Shown here in pieces: positions 1 through 4,970 of a stretch of 6,585 nucleotides of DNA. Both the position numbers and the translations under genes were made by a program. Under the pieces are notes generated by a model. The model ran no database searches. It had not been told where the DNA came from and worked only from the letters and a program-made list of their open reading frames with translations. The stretch comes from an uncultured Anaerotruncus sp. Lineage in GTDB: Bacteria; Bacillota_A; Clostridia; Oscillospirales; CAG-272. Numbering within the stretch: position 1 is the stretch's first letter; every line of letters begins with the position of its first letter. The stretch covers positions 1-6,585 of the forward strand of contig CATYWI010000070.1 in assembly GCA_958414155.1 (NCBI GenBank), in the 5' to 3' direction.

Positions 1-270
1 CTCCGGCGTATAAAACACATCCGATACCACAAGCATCTCGCCGTGATGAAGAGTATCCTCCATCGACTGACCGTCAACACGGCACAGGCGGATGAAAAAG
101 CTGAACAGCACTATTACTGCGCAAAGAGAATAAATGCACAGCTCGTAATAATCGAATATTTCCGCTATCGCCGACTGCTTGTCATTGTTTTTGTGATCGT
201 TATGAACGAAGTTCACTCCATTCACATTGTAACCGTTGTAGTCGTTTCCGTTTGGATCAAAGTCTGACAT
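1..270 (-). CDS. lepB: Signal peptidase I (type I leader peptidase), 5' part only
   Basis: This is the N-terminal 90 residues of a membrane-bound serine protease that removes signal peptides from exported proteins on the outer face of the membrane. The rest, including the catalytic lysine, lies beyond the left edge. Residues 44-60 are hydrophobic and form the single N-terminal anchor. They are followed by VDGQSMEDTLHHGE (65-78), the classic box containing the nucleophile, here Ser69. The start is ATG at 270, with an AAAGGA-type ribosome binding site just upstream. Before the anchor there is an unusual Asn/Asp/Gly/Tyr-rich stretch of about 30 residues (3-31). The gene begins 18 nt after the apgM stop on the same strand, so co-transcription is likely. 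The family call is firm. Whether this is the housekeeping enzyme or a specialised paralogue cannot be told. Confidence 0.92.
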   Translation of the reverse strand, partial: MSDFDPNGNDYNGYNVNGVNFVHNDHKNNDKQSAIAEIFDYYELCIYSLCAVIVLFSFFIRLCRVDGQSMEDTLHHGEMLVVSDVFYTPE

Positions 271-288
271 TTCATTATCCTTTCGATA

Positions 289-1515
289 TTACTTCCCGCA
301 ATAATCTATGAATGCCTGCATCAGCTTTGAGCCGTCAGGCATGTAAGCGTTCATCGAACGCGCGCTTTCCTCGGTGAATGTATCGACACCGCTCATTTTG
401 ACCCGATTGCTGTACATAAAATAGGGTACCGGATCAGATGTGTGCGTGCGCAGACGCACAGGGGTGGGGTGGTCCGGGAGCACCATTATACCGAAATCTT
501 CACCCGAGCCTGCGAGATAACTGTAAACAGGCGCGAGGATCTTTTCGTCGATAAGCTCGACAGCCCGCACCTTATTTTCGATCTCCGCGCGATGACCGCA
601 TTCGTCAGGAGCCTCAACATGCACATAAACAAGGTCGGAGCCGTTTTTGAACGCCTCTATGGCGGCGTTGGCTTTACCGGTAAAGTTCGTGTGTATGTTG
701 CCGGTTGCACCATCTACATTGACGACATTCATACCGGCACACATTCCTATGCCTTTTATAAGATCGACCGCCGAAACAACAGTGGCATCAAGCCCGAATT
801 TTTCACGAAAAGAGGGAAGAGCCGGCTTTTTTCCGGCGCTCCAGAGCCAAATGGCATTGGCGGGCTTGAGTCCGCGCGCACGGCGCGCTTCGTTGACCGG
901 GTGATGCTCGAGCAGCGCCGTGCCTTCCTCCATCAGCTTGCGGTAACCGCCTGCAAGAGCCGCATCCGGAAGGTATTTCCCGATTTTTTCGCCGATGATA
1001 TTGTGCGGGCGCGCGAAATCATAGCTGTCATCCGCGCCGTTCCATATAAGGCAGTGTCGATAGCTGACACCGGTATAAAAGTGCCGTGACTCGTCCGAAA
1101 GCTTCTCATTGAGCGTTTTTATCAGCGCATCCGCTTCCTCTGTCGATATCTCATCCGCGCTGTGATCGAGCATCACACGCTCCTCGTAGGGCTGACCCTC
1201 AACGGCATCGGAAAGCGTTACGGTGTTGCACCTTACGGCAACGTCTCCCGGCTTCATGTCGATCCCCATGCTCACGGCTTCAAGCGGTGAGCGTCCCTTG
1301 GAGTACACCTTGGGATCAAATGAAAGAATAGCCATATTGGCTGTGTCTGATTCCGGCACCATTCCCGCAGGTACATTAAGGACCGTTCCTACACGCGCTT
1401 CTTTAGCCAGCCTGTCCATCATAGGCTTGTGCGCCGCCTGCATCGGCGTCATATTTCCAAGCGACGGGACCGGCTCGTCTGCCATTCCGTCGGGTATAAG
1501 TACAAGGTATTTCAT
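289..1515 (-). CDS. apgM: Cofactor-independent phosphoglycerate mutase, archaeal/ApgM type
   Basis: This 408-residue protein, of normal length for the family, belongs to the alkaline-phosphatase superfamily. Members interconvert 3- and 2-phosphoglycerate in glycolysis in the cytoplasm, using two metal ions and a phosphoserine intermediate. Visible metal and catalytic positions are Asp9 in LVLIPDGMAD, Ser56 in PESDTANMAIL (the nucleophile), Asp304 and His308 in EAPDECGHRA, Asp348-His349 in LPDHPTP, and His358 in RTHTSDP. Residues of roughly 75-240 form the inserted lid-like domain. All key residues appear present, so it should be active. Some databases label relatives as a proposed homoserine kinase; no threonine-pathway neighbour supports that here. 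A GGAAAGG Shine-Dalgarno (1526-1532) precedes ATG at 1515. It is the first gene of a leftward pair with signal peptidase I, an odd functional pairing. Confidence 0.95.
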   Translation of the reverse strand: MKYLVLIPDGMADEPVPSLGNMTPMQAAHKPMMDRLAKEARVGTVLNVPAGMVPESDTANMAILSFDPKVYSKGRSPLEAVSMGIDMKPGDVAVRCNTVTLSDAVEGQPYEERVMLDHSADEISTEEADALIKTLNEKLSDESRHFYTGVSYRHCLIWNGADDSYDFARPHNIIGEKIGKYLPDAALAGGYRKLMEEGTALLEHHPVNEARRARGLKPANAIWLWSAGKKPALPSFREKFGLDATVVSAVDLIKGIGMCAGMNVVNVDGATGNIHTNFTGKANAAIEAFKNGSDLVYVHVEAPDECGHRAEIENKVRAVELIDEKILAPVYSYLAGSGEDFGIMVLPDHPTPVRLRTHTSDPVPYFMYSNRVKMSGVDTFTEESARSMNAYMPDGSKLMQAFIDYCGK

Positions 1516-1558
1516 TGGATATTTGCCTTTCCGGGATAATAAAATATTTTTTCAATTT

Positions 1559-1587
1559 ATTATATCACAAAAAGTGCGCAGACGCAA
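1559..1587 (-). promoter_or_regulatory. Candidate sigma-A promoter for apgM
   Basis: On the minus strand a perfect TATAAT (1559-1564) sits 17 bp downstream of TTGCGT (1582-1587). The -10 box is strong and the -35 box weak, keeping only TTG. It lies 44 bp upstream of the apgM start codon in an AT-rich region, which is a sensible position. It is divergent from the promoter of the gene at 1695. Confidence 0.55.
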
Positions 1588-1635
1588 GAAAAAATAAAAA
1601 TTAATTACCGTGCAGTATTATTTGCAGCCTGTTAC

Positions 1636-1664
1636 TTGAAATTACGATCACTGTATGATAAAAT
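1636..1664 (+). promoter_or_regulatory. Sigma-A promoter for the hypothetical gene at 1695
   Basis: TTGAAA (1636-1641) is followed after 17 bp by TAAAAT (1659-1664), each close to the vegetative consensus with optimal spacing. Transcription would start near 1671, leaving a leader of about 24 nt. A GGAG ribosome binding site (1683-1686) lies 8 nt before ATG at 1695. Confidence 0.6.
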
Positions 1665-1694
1665 ATAAAAAAACACAGGATCGGAGTCAAACGC

Positions 1695-2372
1695 ATGAAA
1701 CAGCAAATCAAAGAAAAAAAAGATCGCTGCAGAGCGAAAAAAATCCTGCTGATCGTGACAGGCGGCATCTGCGCGTTCATTTTGATTTTCTTCGGCGTAT
1801 CACGGTTCATAAGCAACTCCCGCGGAGGAGACGAAACACAGCCAAACAATTACAGATTTGATTACGCAAATTACGATGAGAATATCTTCCTTGACAAGGA
1901 ATATATGGGCTACGACCGCAGCATATATTACACGGGCGTGAACACATATATGACGGTAACAATTGACAGGAAACATATGGATGACGTTTCGGAAATATAT
2001 CGCGAGCCGGTGCTTTTTCTGATGGATTACATAGATGCCATGATAAACGGTGATGTCACGGAATACAACGCCTGCCACGCTCCGGAATACTACACGGGCG
2101 GACGTCAGCCCAAAGAAAATTTCACCATGCAAAAGCTTTATTCGATAACGCTGATATCCGTAGATAACTGGTACGACGATTCCGACAGCACCGCTAAAAG
2201 ATATTATAACATCGGCATCGAGTACATGATAAAAAACAACAACGGAACCTTGCGCAACGATATGGGCAGCGATGCGATAAGAAGAAAATATCTCACGATC
2301 AAGGAGACATCCGAAGGTGCTTTTTCGATAACAGACGAATCGTACTTCAGCAGCCTTGAGCAAAGTCAATAA
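1695..2372 (+). CDS. Membrane-anchored extracytoplasmic protein of unknown function
   Basis: I do not recognise a named family for this 225-residue protein. It has a strongly basic N-terminus (residues 1-16, many Lys/Arg) and one hydrophobic helix at about 17-39. The polar remainder should therefore face outward with the N-terminus inside. No lipobox or obvious signal-peptidase site is seen, so it is probably tethered. The outer part is rich in Tyr, Asp and Asn. A helix around 101-120 (PVLFLMDYIDAMINGD) precedes a segment near 145-210 whose alternating strand-like pattern recalls NTF2-like or DUF4878-type domains; this is only an impression. A good SD and promoter support the start at 1695. 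It seems monocistronic: the next gene is 562 nt away, and the gene on its other side is divergent. Confidence 0.88.
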   Translation: MKQQIKEKKDRCRAKKILLIVTGGICAFILIFFGVSRFISNSRGGDETQPNNYRFDYANYDENIFLDKEYMGYDRSIYYTGVNTYMTVTIDRKHMDDVSEIYREPVLFLMDYIDAMINGDVTEYNACHAPEYYTGGRQPKENFTMQKLYSITLISVDNWYDDSDSTAKRYYNIGIEYMIKNNNGTLRNDMGSDAIRRKYLTIKETSEGAFSITDESYFSSLEQSQ

Positions 2373-2380
2373 CTAATAAG

Positions 2381-2409
2381 GTGTGCGCACATTGCGCGGT
2401 CGCGCGCAC
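2381..2409 (+). terminator. GC-rich hairpin after the 1695-2372 gene (weak terminator candidate)
   Basis: GTGTGCGC (2381-2388) pairs with GCGCGCAC (2402-2409) through 8 bp with one G-T pair and a 13-nt loop. It begins 8 nt after the stop codon. No T-run follows, so it is not a textbook intrinsic terminator; it may simply stabilise or mark the 3' end. Confidence 0.3.
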
Positions 2410-2422
2410 GGAATAAATTTGC

Positions 2423-2541
2423 CGGTATATGTCACATAAAACGCTCTGCATTCACAGCCGCAACCGACCGTAGCAGCGCACACAAGCGCGTACTCTCAAA
2501 ATGAGCAAGCAGACGTCAACTAACCCGCAAGCGGTATATGT
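2423..2541. repeat. Pair of 10-bp direct repeats CGGTATATGT
   Basis: CGGTATATGT occurs at 2423-2432 and again at 2532-2541, 109 bp apart. The second copy is followed at once by a related GCCGTATACGT. These might be protein binding sites or chance; no function can be assigned. Confidence 0.35.
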
Positions 2542-2577
2542 GCCGTATACGTCGCATCGTAACAATCATCGCAAACG

Positions 2578-2598
2578 AACGAATTTTTTTCGTTTTTT
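2578..2598 (+). terminator. Small hairpin with T-run, weak intrinsic terminator candidate
   Basis: AACGAA (2578-2583) can pair with TTCGTT (2589-2594) across a TTTTT loop, and TTTT (2595-2598) follows. The stem is short and AT-rich, and the loop is all T. It could end read-through from the gene at 1695-2372, whose stop is about 200 nt upstream, but the call is weak. Confidence 0.25.
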
Positions 2599-2628
2599 CC
2601 ATTGTTTTGTGCGATTATCTCCCCCCTC

Positions 2629-2658
2629 AACTTCGCAAAACTTCAATTTTGCGAAGTT
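2629..2658. repeat. Perfect 12-bp inverted repeat with 6-nt loop
   Basis: AACTTCGCAAAA (2629-2640) is the exact reverse complement of TTTTGCGAAGTT (2647-2658), with CTTCAA between. A perfect 12-bp stem is unlikely by chance in a stretch this size. It lacks a T-run on either side, so it could be an operator dyad or the first stem of a structured leader of the gene at 2935. Confidence 0.7.
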
Positions 2659-2680
2659 AGTTATATTTCGATTTTATCCC

Positions 2681-2858
2681 CCGCGGAATGCTGAAATTCC
2701 CGGCTTTGATACCGGACCGCGCAGGACCGGTGTCTTACAGCTTACAGGACCGGTAACACGACGTACCGTTCCGGCAGACTTATTTCGTTTCGGCGCGGCA
2801 GTCCGGCGAATGCGCACGCGCATCTTTTGCTTCAGCTGCACAGTGTGCGCGTGTCGCA
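2681..2858 (+). other. Series of stem-loops upstream of the CpsB-like gene (possible structured leader RNA)
   Basis: Four stems occur in order. First, CCG-GGAAT (2681-2689, C2684 bulged) pairs with ATTCCCGG (2696-2703). Second, ACCGG-CC (2711-2718) pairs with GG-CCGGT (2724-2731) around an A-A mismatch. Third, GGA-CGGTA (2747-2755) pairs with TACCG-TCC (2764-2772) around a C-T mismatch. Fourth, TGCGCACGCGCA (2811-2822) pairs with TGCGCGTG-CGCA (2846-2858, T2854 bulged). CCGG-GACT (2771-2780) could also pair with AGTCCGG (2800-2806), in conflict with the third stem. CAGGACCGGT is present twice (2722-2731 and 2745-2754), and CTTACAG is repeated in tandem (2734-2747). Pairing is by eye. The DNA is GC-rich, so some of it may be chance. 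Confidence 0.4.
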
Positions 2859-2922
2859 CATGGATTTTCAGGCAGCAGCCGCGAAATCACTGCTTCCGCC
2901 GCATATATTAAAATTTTTTTGT

Positions 2923-2929
2923 AAAGGAG
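2923..2929 (+). promoter_or_regulatory. Shine-Dalgarno that fixes the CpsB-like start
   Basis: AAAGGAG (2923-2929) is a near-perfect ribosome binding site 5 nt before ATG at 2935. The frame stays open upstream to an ATG at 2827, but that codon has no such site. The upstream 36 residues also do not align to the family, so 2935 is chosen. Confidence 0.85.
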
Positions 2930-2934
2930 CCACC

Positions 2935-3669
2935 ATGCATCGCGGAGTTTACTCGGATTTTCTTTGCAAGGCACTGCCTATGCCGACCGAAGGTCCTTCC
3001 GATATTTCCGAAGCCGCCGCGCTTCTTTCGGAGCTTCATGAGCAAAATATCTGCCGCATGATATTTGCGCCGCTGTATTATCCGCGCCGCTCTCCCGGCG
3101 ATGGCTCACTTGGTGTTTTCGTGCGTACGCGCAACAGGATCTTCAAGGAACTCAAGCCTTATCTCCCGCAAGGGATACGCTATTCTCTTTCCGCCGAGAT
3201 CGGCATGTTTCCCGGATGCTTCGAGGACCCGGACATAGGCAGACTGCGTGTTGAGAACTCTGAATATCTCATAGTTTCGCTGCCGTTTCCCGTCTATACC
3301 GATGAGCTGTGGAAGGACATGAACCACCTTGTGTACCGCAGAAAGCTCAAACCATTGCTTTCCAATTTTAACAGATATCTTATTGTTTATCCCGAATGTG
3401 AGCTAAAAAAGCTCCTTAAGATACCGGATGTGGCATTTCACTTCAGCATCCGCTCACTTGACGACAGAAGCACGGTTAAATATGTTCTGTCATTACTTTC
3501 AGCAGGAAAGCACGTTGTGTTTGGCACCGGAGCGCGCTGCCGCGACCGCTACGACATTGAAATGGAGCCTCACTTCAAGCTCATGCGCAGATATCTGTCG
3601 CCCAACGACTTTGAATATCTCATGTTTTCGATAGACAATTTCTGTCGTCCGAAGTCCTACCTGAAATAG
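2935..3669 (+). CDS. Degenerate CpsB/YwqE-like PHP-domain protein, probable pseudo-phosphatase
   Basis: At 244 residues this matches the length and block order of CpsB/YwqE, the metal-dependent PHP tyrosine phosphatases that act on bacterial tyrosine kinases in capsule synthesis. The N-terminal DIHSHILP motif reads DFLCKALP (8-15), so both His are lost. The following DDG reads TEG (18-20), and ATPHYY reads FAPLYYP (44-50), His to Leu47. GAEI is kept as SAEI, with Glu88 retained. The later IEFP motif reads VSLP (114-117). The AHxERY motif reads SNFNRY (143-148), His to Asn144, and SDxH reads GTGA (197-200). Of the expected metal ligands only Glu88 clearly survives, so hydrolysis is unlikely. 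The fold, in contrast, appears intact and there is no frameshift. No kinase or capsule gene is adjacent. Its 3' end overlaps spoIIID tail to tail. A binding or regulatory role is inference. Confidence 0.85.
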   Translation: MHRGVYSDFLCKALPMPTEGPSDISEAAALLSELHEQNICRMIFAPLYYPRRSPGDGSLGVFVRTRNRIFKELKPYLPQGIRYSLSAEIGMFPGCFEDPDIGRLRVENSEYLIVSLPFPVYTDELWKDMNHLVYRRKLKPLLSNFNRYLIVYPECELKKLLKIPDVAFHFSIRSLDDRSTVKYVLSLLSAGKHVVFGTGARCRDRYDIEMEPHFKLMRRYLSPNDFEYLMFSIDNFCRPKSYLK

Positions 3670-3946
3670 CCTCTTCGCGGTGTGCCGAACGTATCTTTAT
3701 ATCCGCATATTTTTTTCGTGTCGCTTCCCCGCCGCGGATATGCCTCTCCCGCTTATTCAGATCAAGCAGCAGACATACCTTTTCATGAAGCGTCCTGTCT
3801 ACTTTTTCAAGCGTCACCGTAACGTCCTTATGTACCGTGCTTTTGCTTATCCCGAAATAATGCGCCGCCTGTCTCACGGTGGCTTTGTTTTCAAGCATAT
3901 AATTTGCCAATTCGACACAGCGTTCCCTGCTTTCACTTATATACAT
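3620..3946 (-). CDS. spoIIID: Sporulation transcription factor SpoIIID
   Basis: SpoIIID is a small DNA-binding regulator that switches genes on and off in the mother cell under sigma-E, before sigma-K. The 108-residue product carries the characteristic helix-turn-helix TVRQAAHYFGISKSTVHKDV (23-42). It also has the conserved basic block RHIRGGEATRKKY (68-80), which makes extra DNA contacts. Both match Bacillus SpoIIID closely. The start ATG at 3946 is preceded by GGGAG at a somewhat long spacing. The protein is longer than the roughly 90-residue norm. Its last 16 or so residues are encoded opposite the 3' end of the CpsB-like gene, a 50-bp convergent overlap, and are probably dispensable. It is not beside mreB/mbl, a common location for it. 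The upstream dyad suggests autoregulation. Confidence 0.96.
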   Translation of the reverse strand: MYISESRERCVELANYMLENKATVRQAAHYFGISKSTVHKDVTVTLEKVDRTLHEKVCLLLDLNKRERHIRGGEATRKKYADIKIRSAHREEAISGRTSDDRNCLSKT

Positions 3947-3970
3947 ATCTGCAACTGTCTCCCGTTTGTT

Positions 3971-4005
3971 TTTTGCACAGTCGAAATTAGTTCACCTGTG
4001 CAAAA
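3971..4005. promoter_or_regulatory. Perfect 10-bp inverted repeat, candidate SpoIIID operator
   Basis: TTTTGCACAG (3971-3980) is the exact reverse complement of CTGTGCAAAA (3996-4005), with 15 nt between. Read outward-in, each arm gives TTGCACAGTC or TTGCACAGGT, matching the Bacillus SpoIIID consensus WWRRACARNY (from memory) at 9 of 10 positions; the miss is C for R at position 4. The dyad lies between spoIIID and its likely promoter. It also covers the -35 region of the opposite trmH promoter. Confidence 0.5.
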
Positions 4006-4013
4006 TATATTCA

Positions 4014-4022
4014 TGCTATAAT
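4014..4022 (+). promoter_or_regulatory. Extended -10 promoter element for trmH
   Basis: TGCTATAAT (4014-4022) is a perfect extended -10 box. No good -35 hexamer sits 16-18 bp upstream, which is typical of TGn promoters. Transcription would begin near 4029, giving a leader of about 60 nt before the ATG at 4089. Confidence 0.5.
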
Positions 4023-4049
4023 ATATGAATCGTGATGTGCATGAAATGA
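4020..4049 (-). promoter_or_regulatory. Candidate sigma-E promoter for spoIIID
   Basis: On the minus strand CATATATT (4020-4027) matches the sigma-E -10 consensus CATACAnT except at one base. TCATTTC (4043-4049), 15 bp upstream, is a fair -35 box. In Bacillus, spoIIID is sigma-E dependent, which fits. The -10 overlaps the TATAAT of the divergent trmH promoter by 3 bp. The -35 match is only partial. Confidence 0.4.
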
Positions 4050-4088
4050 CACATTGAGTGACAGTATAAAGATCGGCGGTATAATTGT

Positions 4089-4889
4089 ATGGAAAATAAT
4101 TCTCTTAACAATGAAAAATGCGTGATCCTCGAGGGCATAACATCGATATCTGCCTGCATACGGTCAGCGGAGGAAGGACATCCCTCGCGAAAAATATATG
4201 AGGTCCTTATCGACTTGGGCAGGATATCAGATGCCGGGGACCGTCTCAGACGCAGGCTTTCATATCTGCGCGCAAAATCCGAAAAACACGGTTTCCCGCT
4301 GCGGCTTTGCGACTCCGCCGAGATAGCCTCGCTCGCCACCGGTACAACTCACGGCGGCATAATAGCGCGCACGGAACCGCGCGTGATACCGACGCTTGAA
4401 ATGCCTGTGATTGAGGGCGGAGGCTTTTATATGCTGTTTGATGGCATTGAAGATCCGTACAGCTTCGGTTATTCCCTGCGCTCTCTTTATGCGGCGGGAG
4501 CTGACGGCGTTATCCTCCCCGGCGGGCATCTTATAAATTCAGACGGAATCATTTCACGCGCATCGGCAGGTACATATGAGCTTTTGCCTATATACTCTAT
4601 ACCCGACGGATCGGCAAAAGCGGTAAAAATGTTCCGCTCCGCCGGATATCGCGTGCTTTGCTCGGAGATACGCGACTCGGTTTCCTATCTCAAAGCCGGA
4701 CTCAAACGTCCGTTGCTCATAGTCATGGGCGGCGAAAAAAGAGGGATATCCTCGGCGCTGACCGCCGCTTGCGACGGGAATATCAGCATATCATACGGCA
4801 GACCCTTTATGGGTTCGCTTTCAACGACGTCTGCCGTTGCGGTACTGGCATTTGAAGTACTGCGAAATTCGGAAACAGCCGAAAACTGA
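4089..4889 (+). CDS. SpoU/TrmH-family RNA 2'-O-methyltransferase, divergent motifs
   Basis: Members transfer a methyl group from S-adenosylmethionine to a ribose 2'-OH in rRNA or tRNA, using a knotted SPOUT fold and working as dimers. This 266-residue protein has an N-terminal substrate-binding domain (about 12-95, including THGGIIAR at 87-94) and a SPOUT domain (about 112-260). Motif 1 is DGIEDPYSFGYSLRS (118-132) with Arg131 kept. Motif 2 is VMGGEKRGIS (212-221) with Glu216. Motif 3 is GSLSTTSAVAVLAFE (242-256). The usual Asn of motif 1 (DPxN) is Ser125, and the usual Asn of motif 3 (SLN) is Ser245. The second change may be shared by a clostridial subfamily; I cannot check. The RNA target is unknown. 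The SD before ATG at 4089 is poor. It is divergent from spoIIID and leads the downstream membrane genes. Confidence 0.9.
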   Translation: MENNSLNNEKCVILEGITSISACIRSAEEGHPSRKIYEVLIDLGRISDAGDRLRRRLSYLRAKSEKHGFPLRLCDSAEIASLATGTTHGGIIARTEPRVIPTLEMPVIEGGGFYMLFDGIEDPYSFGYSLRSLYAAGADGVILPGGHLINSDGIISRASAGTYELLPIYSIPDGSAKAVKMFRSAGYRVLCSEIRDSVSYLKAGLKRPLLIVMGGEKRGISSALTAACDGNISISYGRPFMGSLSTTSAVAVLAFEVLRNSETAEN

Positions 4890-4919
4890 TCGCTACATCT
4901 GCGTAAACATGTAATATAT

Positions 4920-4965
4920 CCGCCCCCGATACCGTATATTTTCAATATACGGAACACGGAGGCGG
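4920..4965 (+). promoter_or_regulatory. Hairpin sequestering the Shine-Dalgarno of the SpoIIM-like gene
   Basis: The upper stem is a perfect 9 bp, CCGTATATT (4932-4940) with AATATACGG (4944-4952), closed by a TTC loop. Below an ATA/AACA internal loop, CCG (4926-4928) pairs with CGG (4957-4959). Beyond a C-A mismatch, CCGCC (4920-4924) pairs with GGCGG (4961-4965). The ribosome binding site GGAGG (4958-4962) of the gene starting at 4971 lies inside the 3' arm, so folding should hide it. There is no T-run, so it is not a standard terminator. Confidence 0.6.
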
Positions 4966-4970
4966 TTCAG

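Larger units (their letters stand above)
2373..2934. other. 562-nt stretch without a credible gene
   Basis: Open frames on both strands here, including one at 2501-2911, lack a ribosome binding site and encode Arg/Pro/Thr-rich sequence with no domain character, so I do not call a gene. The stretch holds a hairpin next to the upstream gene, a pair of 10-bp direct repeats, T-rich tracts around 2584-2598, and a run of inverted repeats from 2629 to 2858. I do not recognise tmRNA, SRP RNA, RNase P RNA, a T-box or any riboswitch class that I know by eye. Confidence 0.6.

Noticed and set aside
442..1089. Long open frame on the plus strand opposite apgM
   Set aside because: It is fully antisense to a strongly recognised enzyme gene and its translation has no family character.
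1800..2369. Long minus-strand frame opposite the hypothetical membrane protein
   Set aside because: The plus-strand gene has a promoter, SD, basic N-terminus and membrane anchor, while the reverse frame has none of these and is a codon-bias shadow.
2902..2910. CATATATTA as a sigma-K -10 box for the CpsB-like gene
   Set aside because: It fits CATAnnnTA, but no AC -35 element lies at the required 16-17 bp and the sequence is simple AT-rich DNA before the SD.
2501..2911. Open reading frame of 136 codons on the plus strand in the gene-free stretch
   Set aside because: No Shine-Dalgarno before its ATG, a composition rich in Arg, Thr, Pro and Phe with no domain or membrane pattern, and it runs through all the inverted repeats. 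It looks like a chance frame.
2827..2934. Upstream start for the CpsB-like protein, adding 36 residues
   Set aside because: No ribosome binding site at 2827, and the added residues fall outside the family alignment. The AAAGGAG before 2935 is far better.
4080..4085. TATAAT just before the trmH start codon as its promoter
   Set aside because: Transcription would start inside or after the ATG, and no -35 is present at 16-18 bp. The extended -10 at 4014-4022 is better placed.
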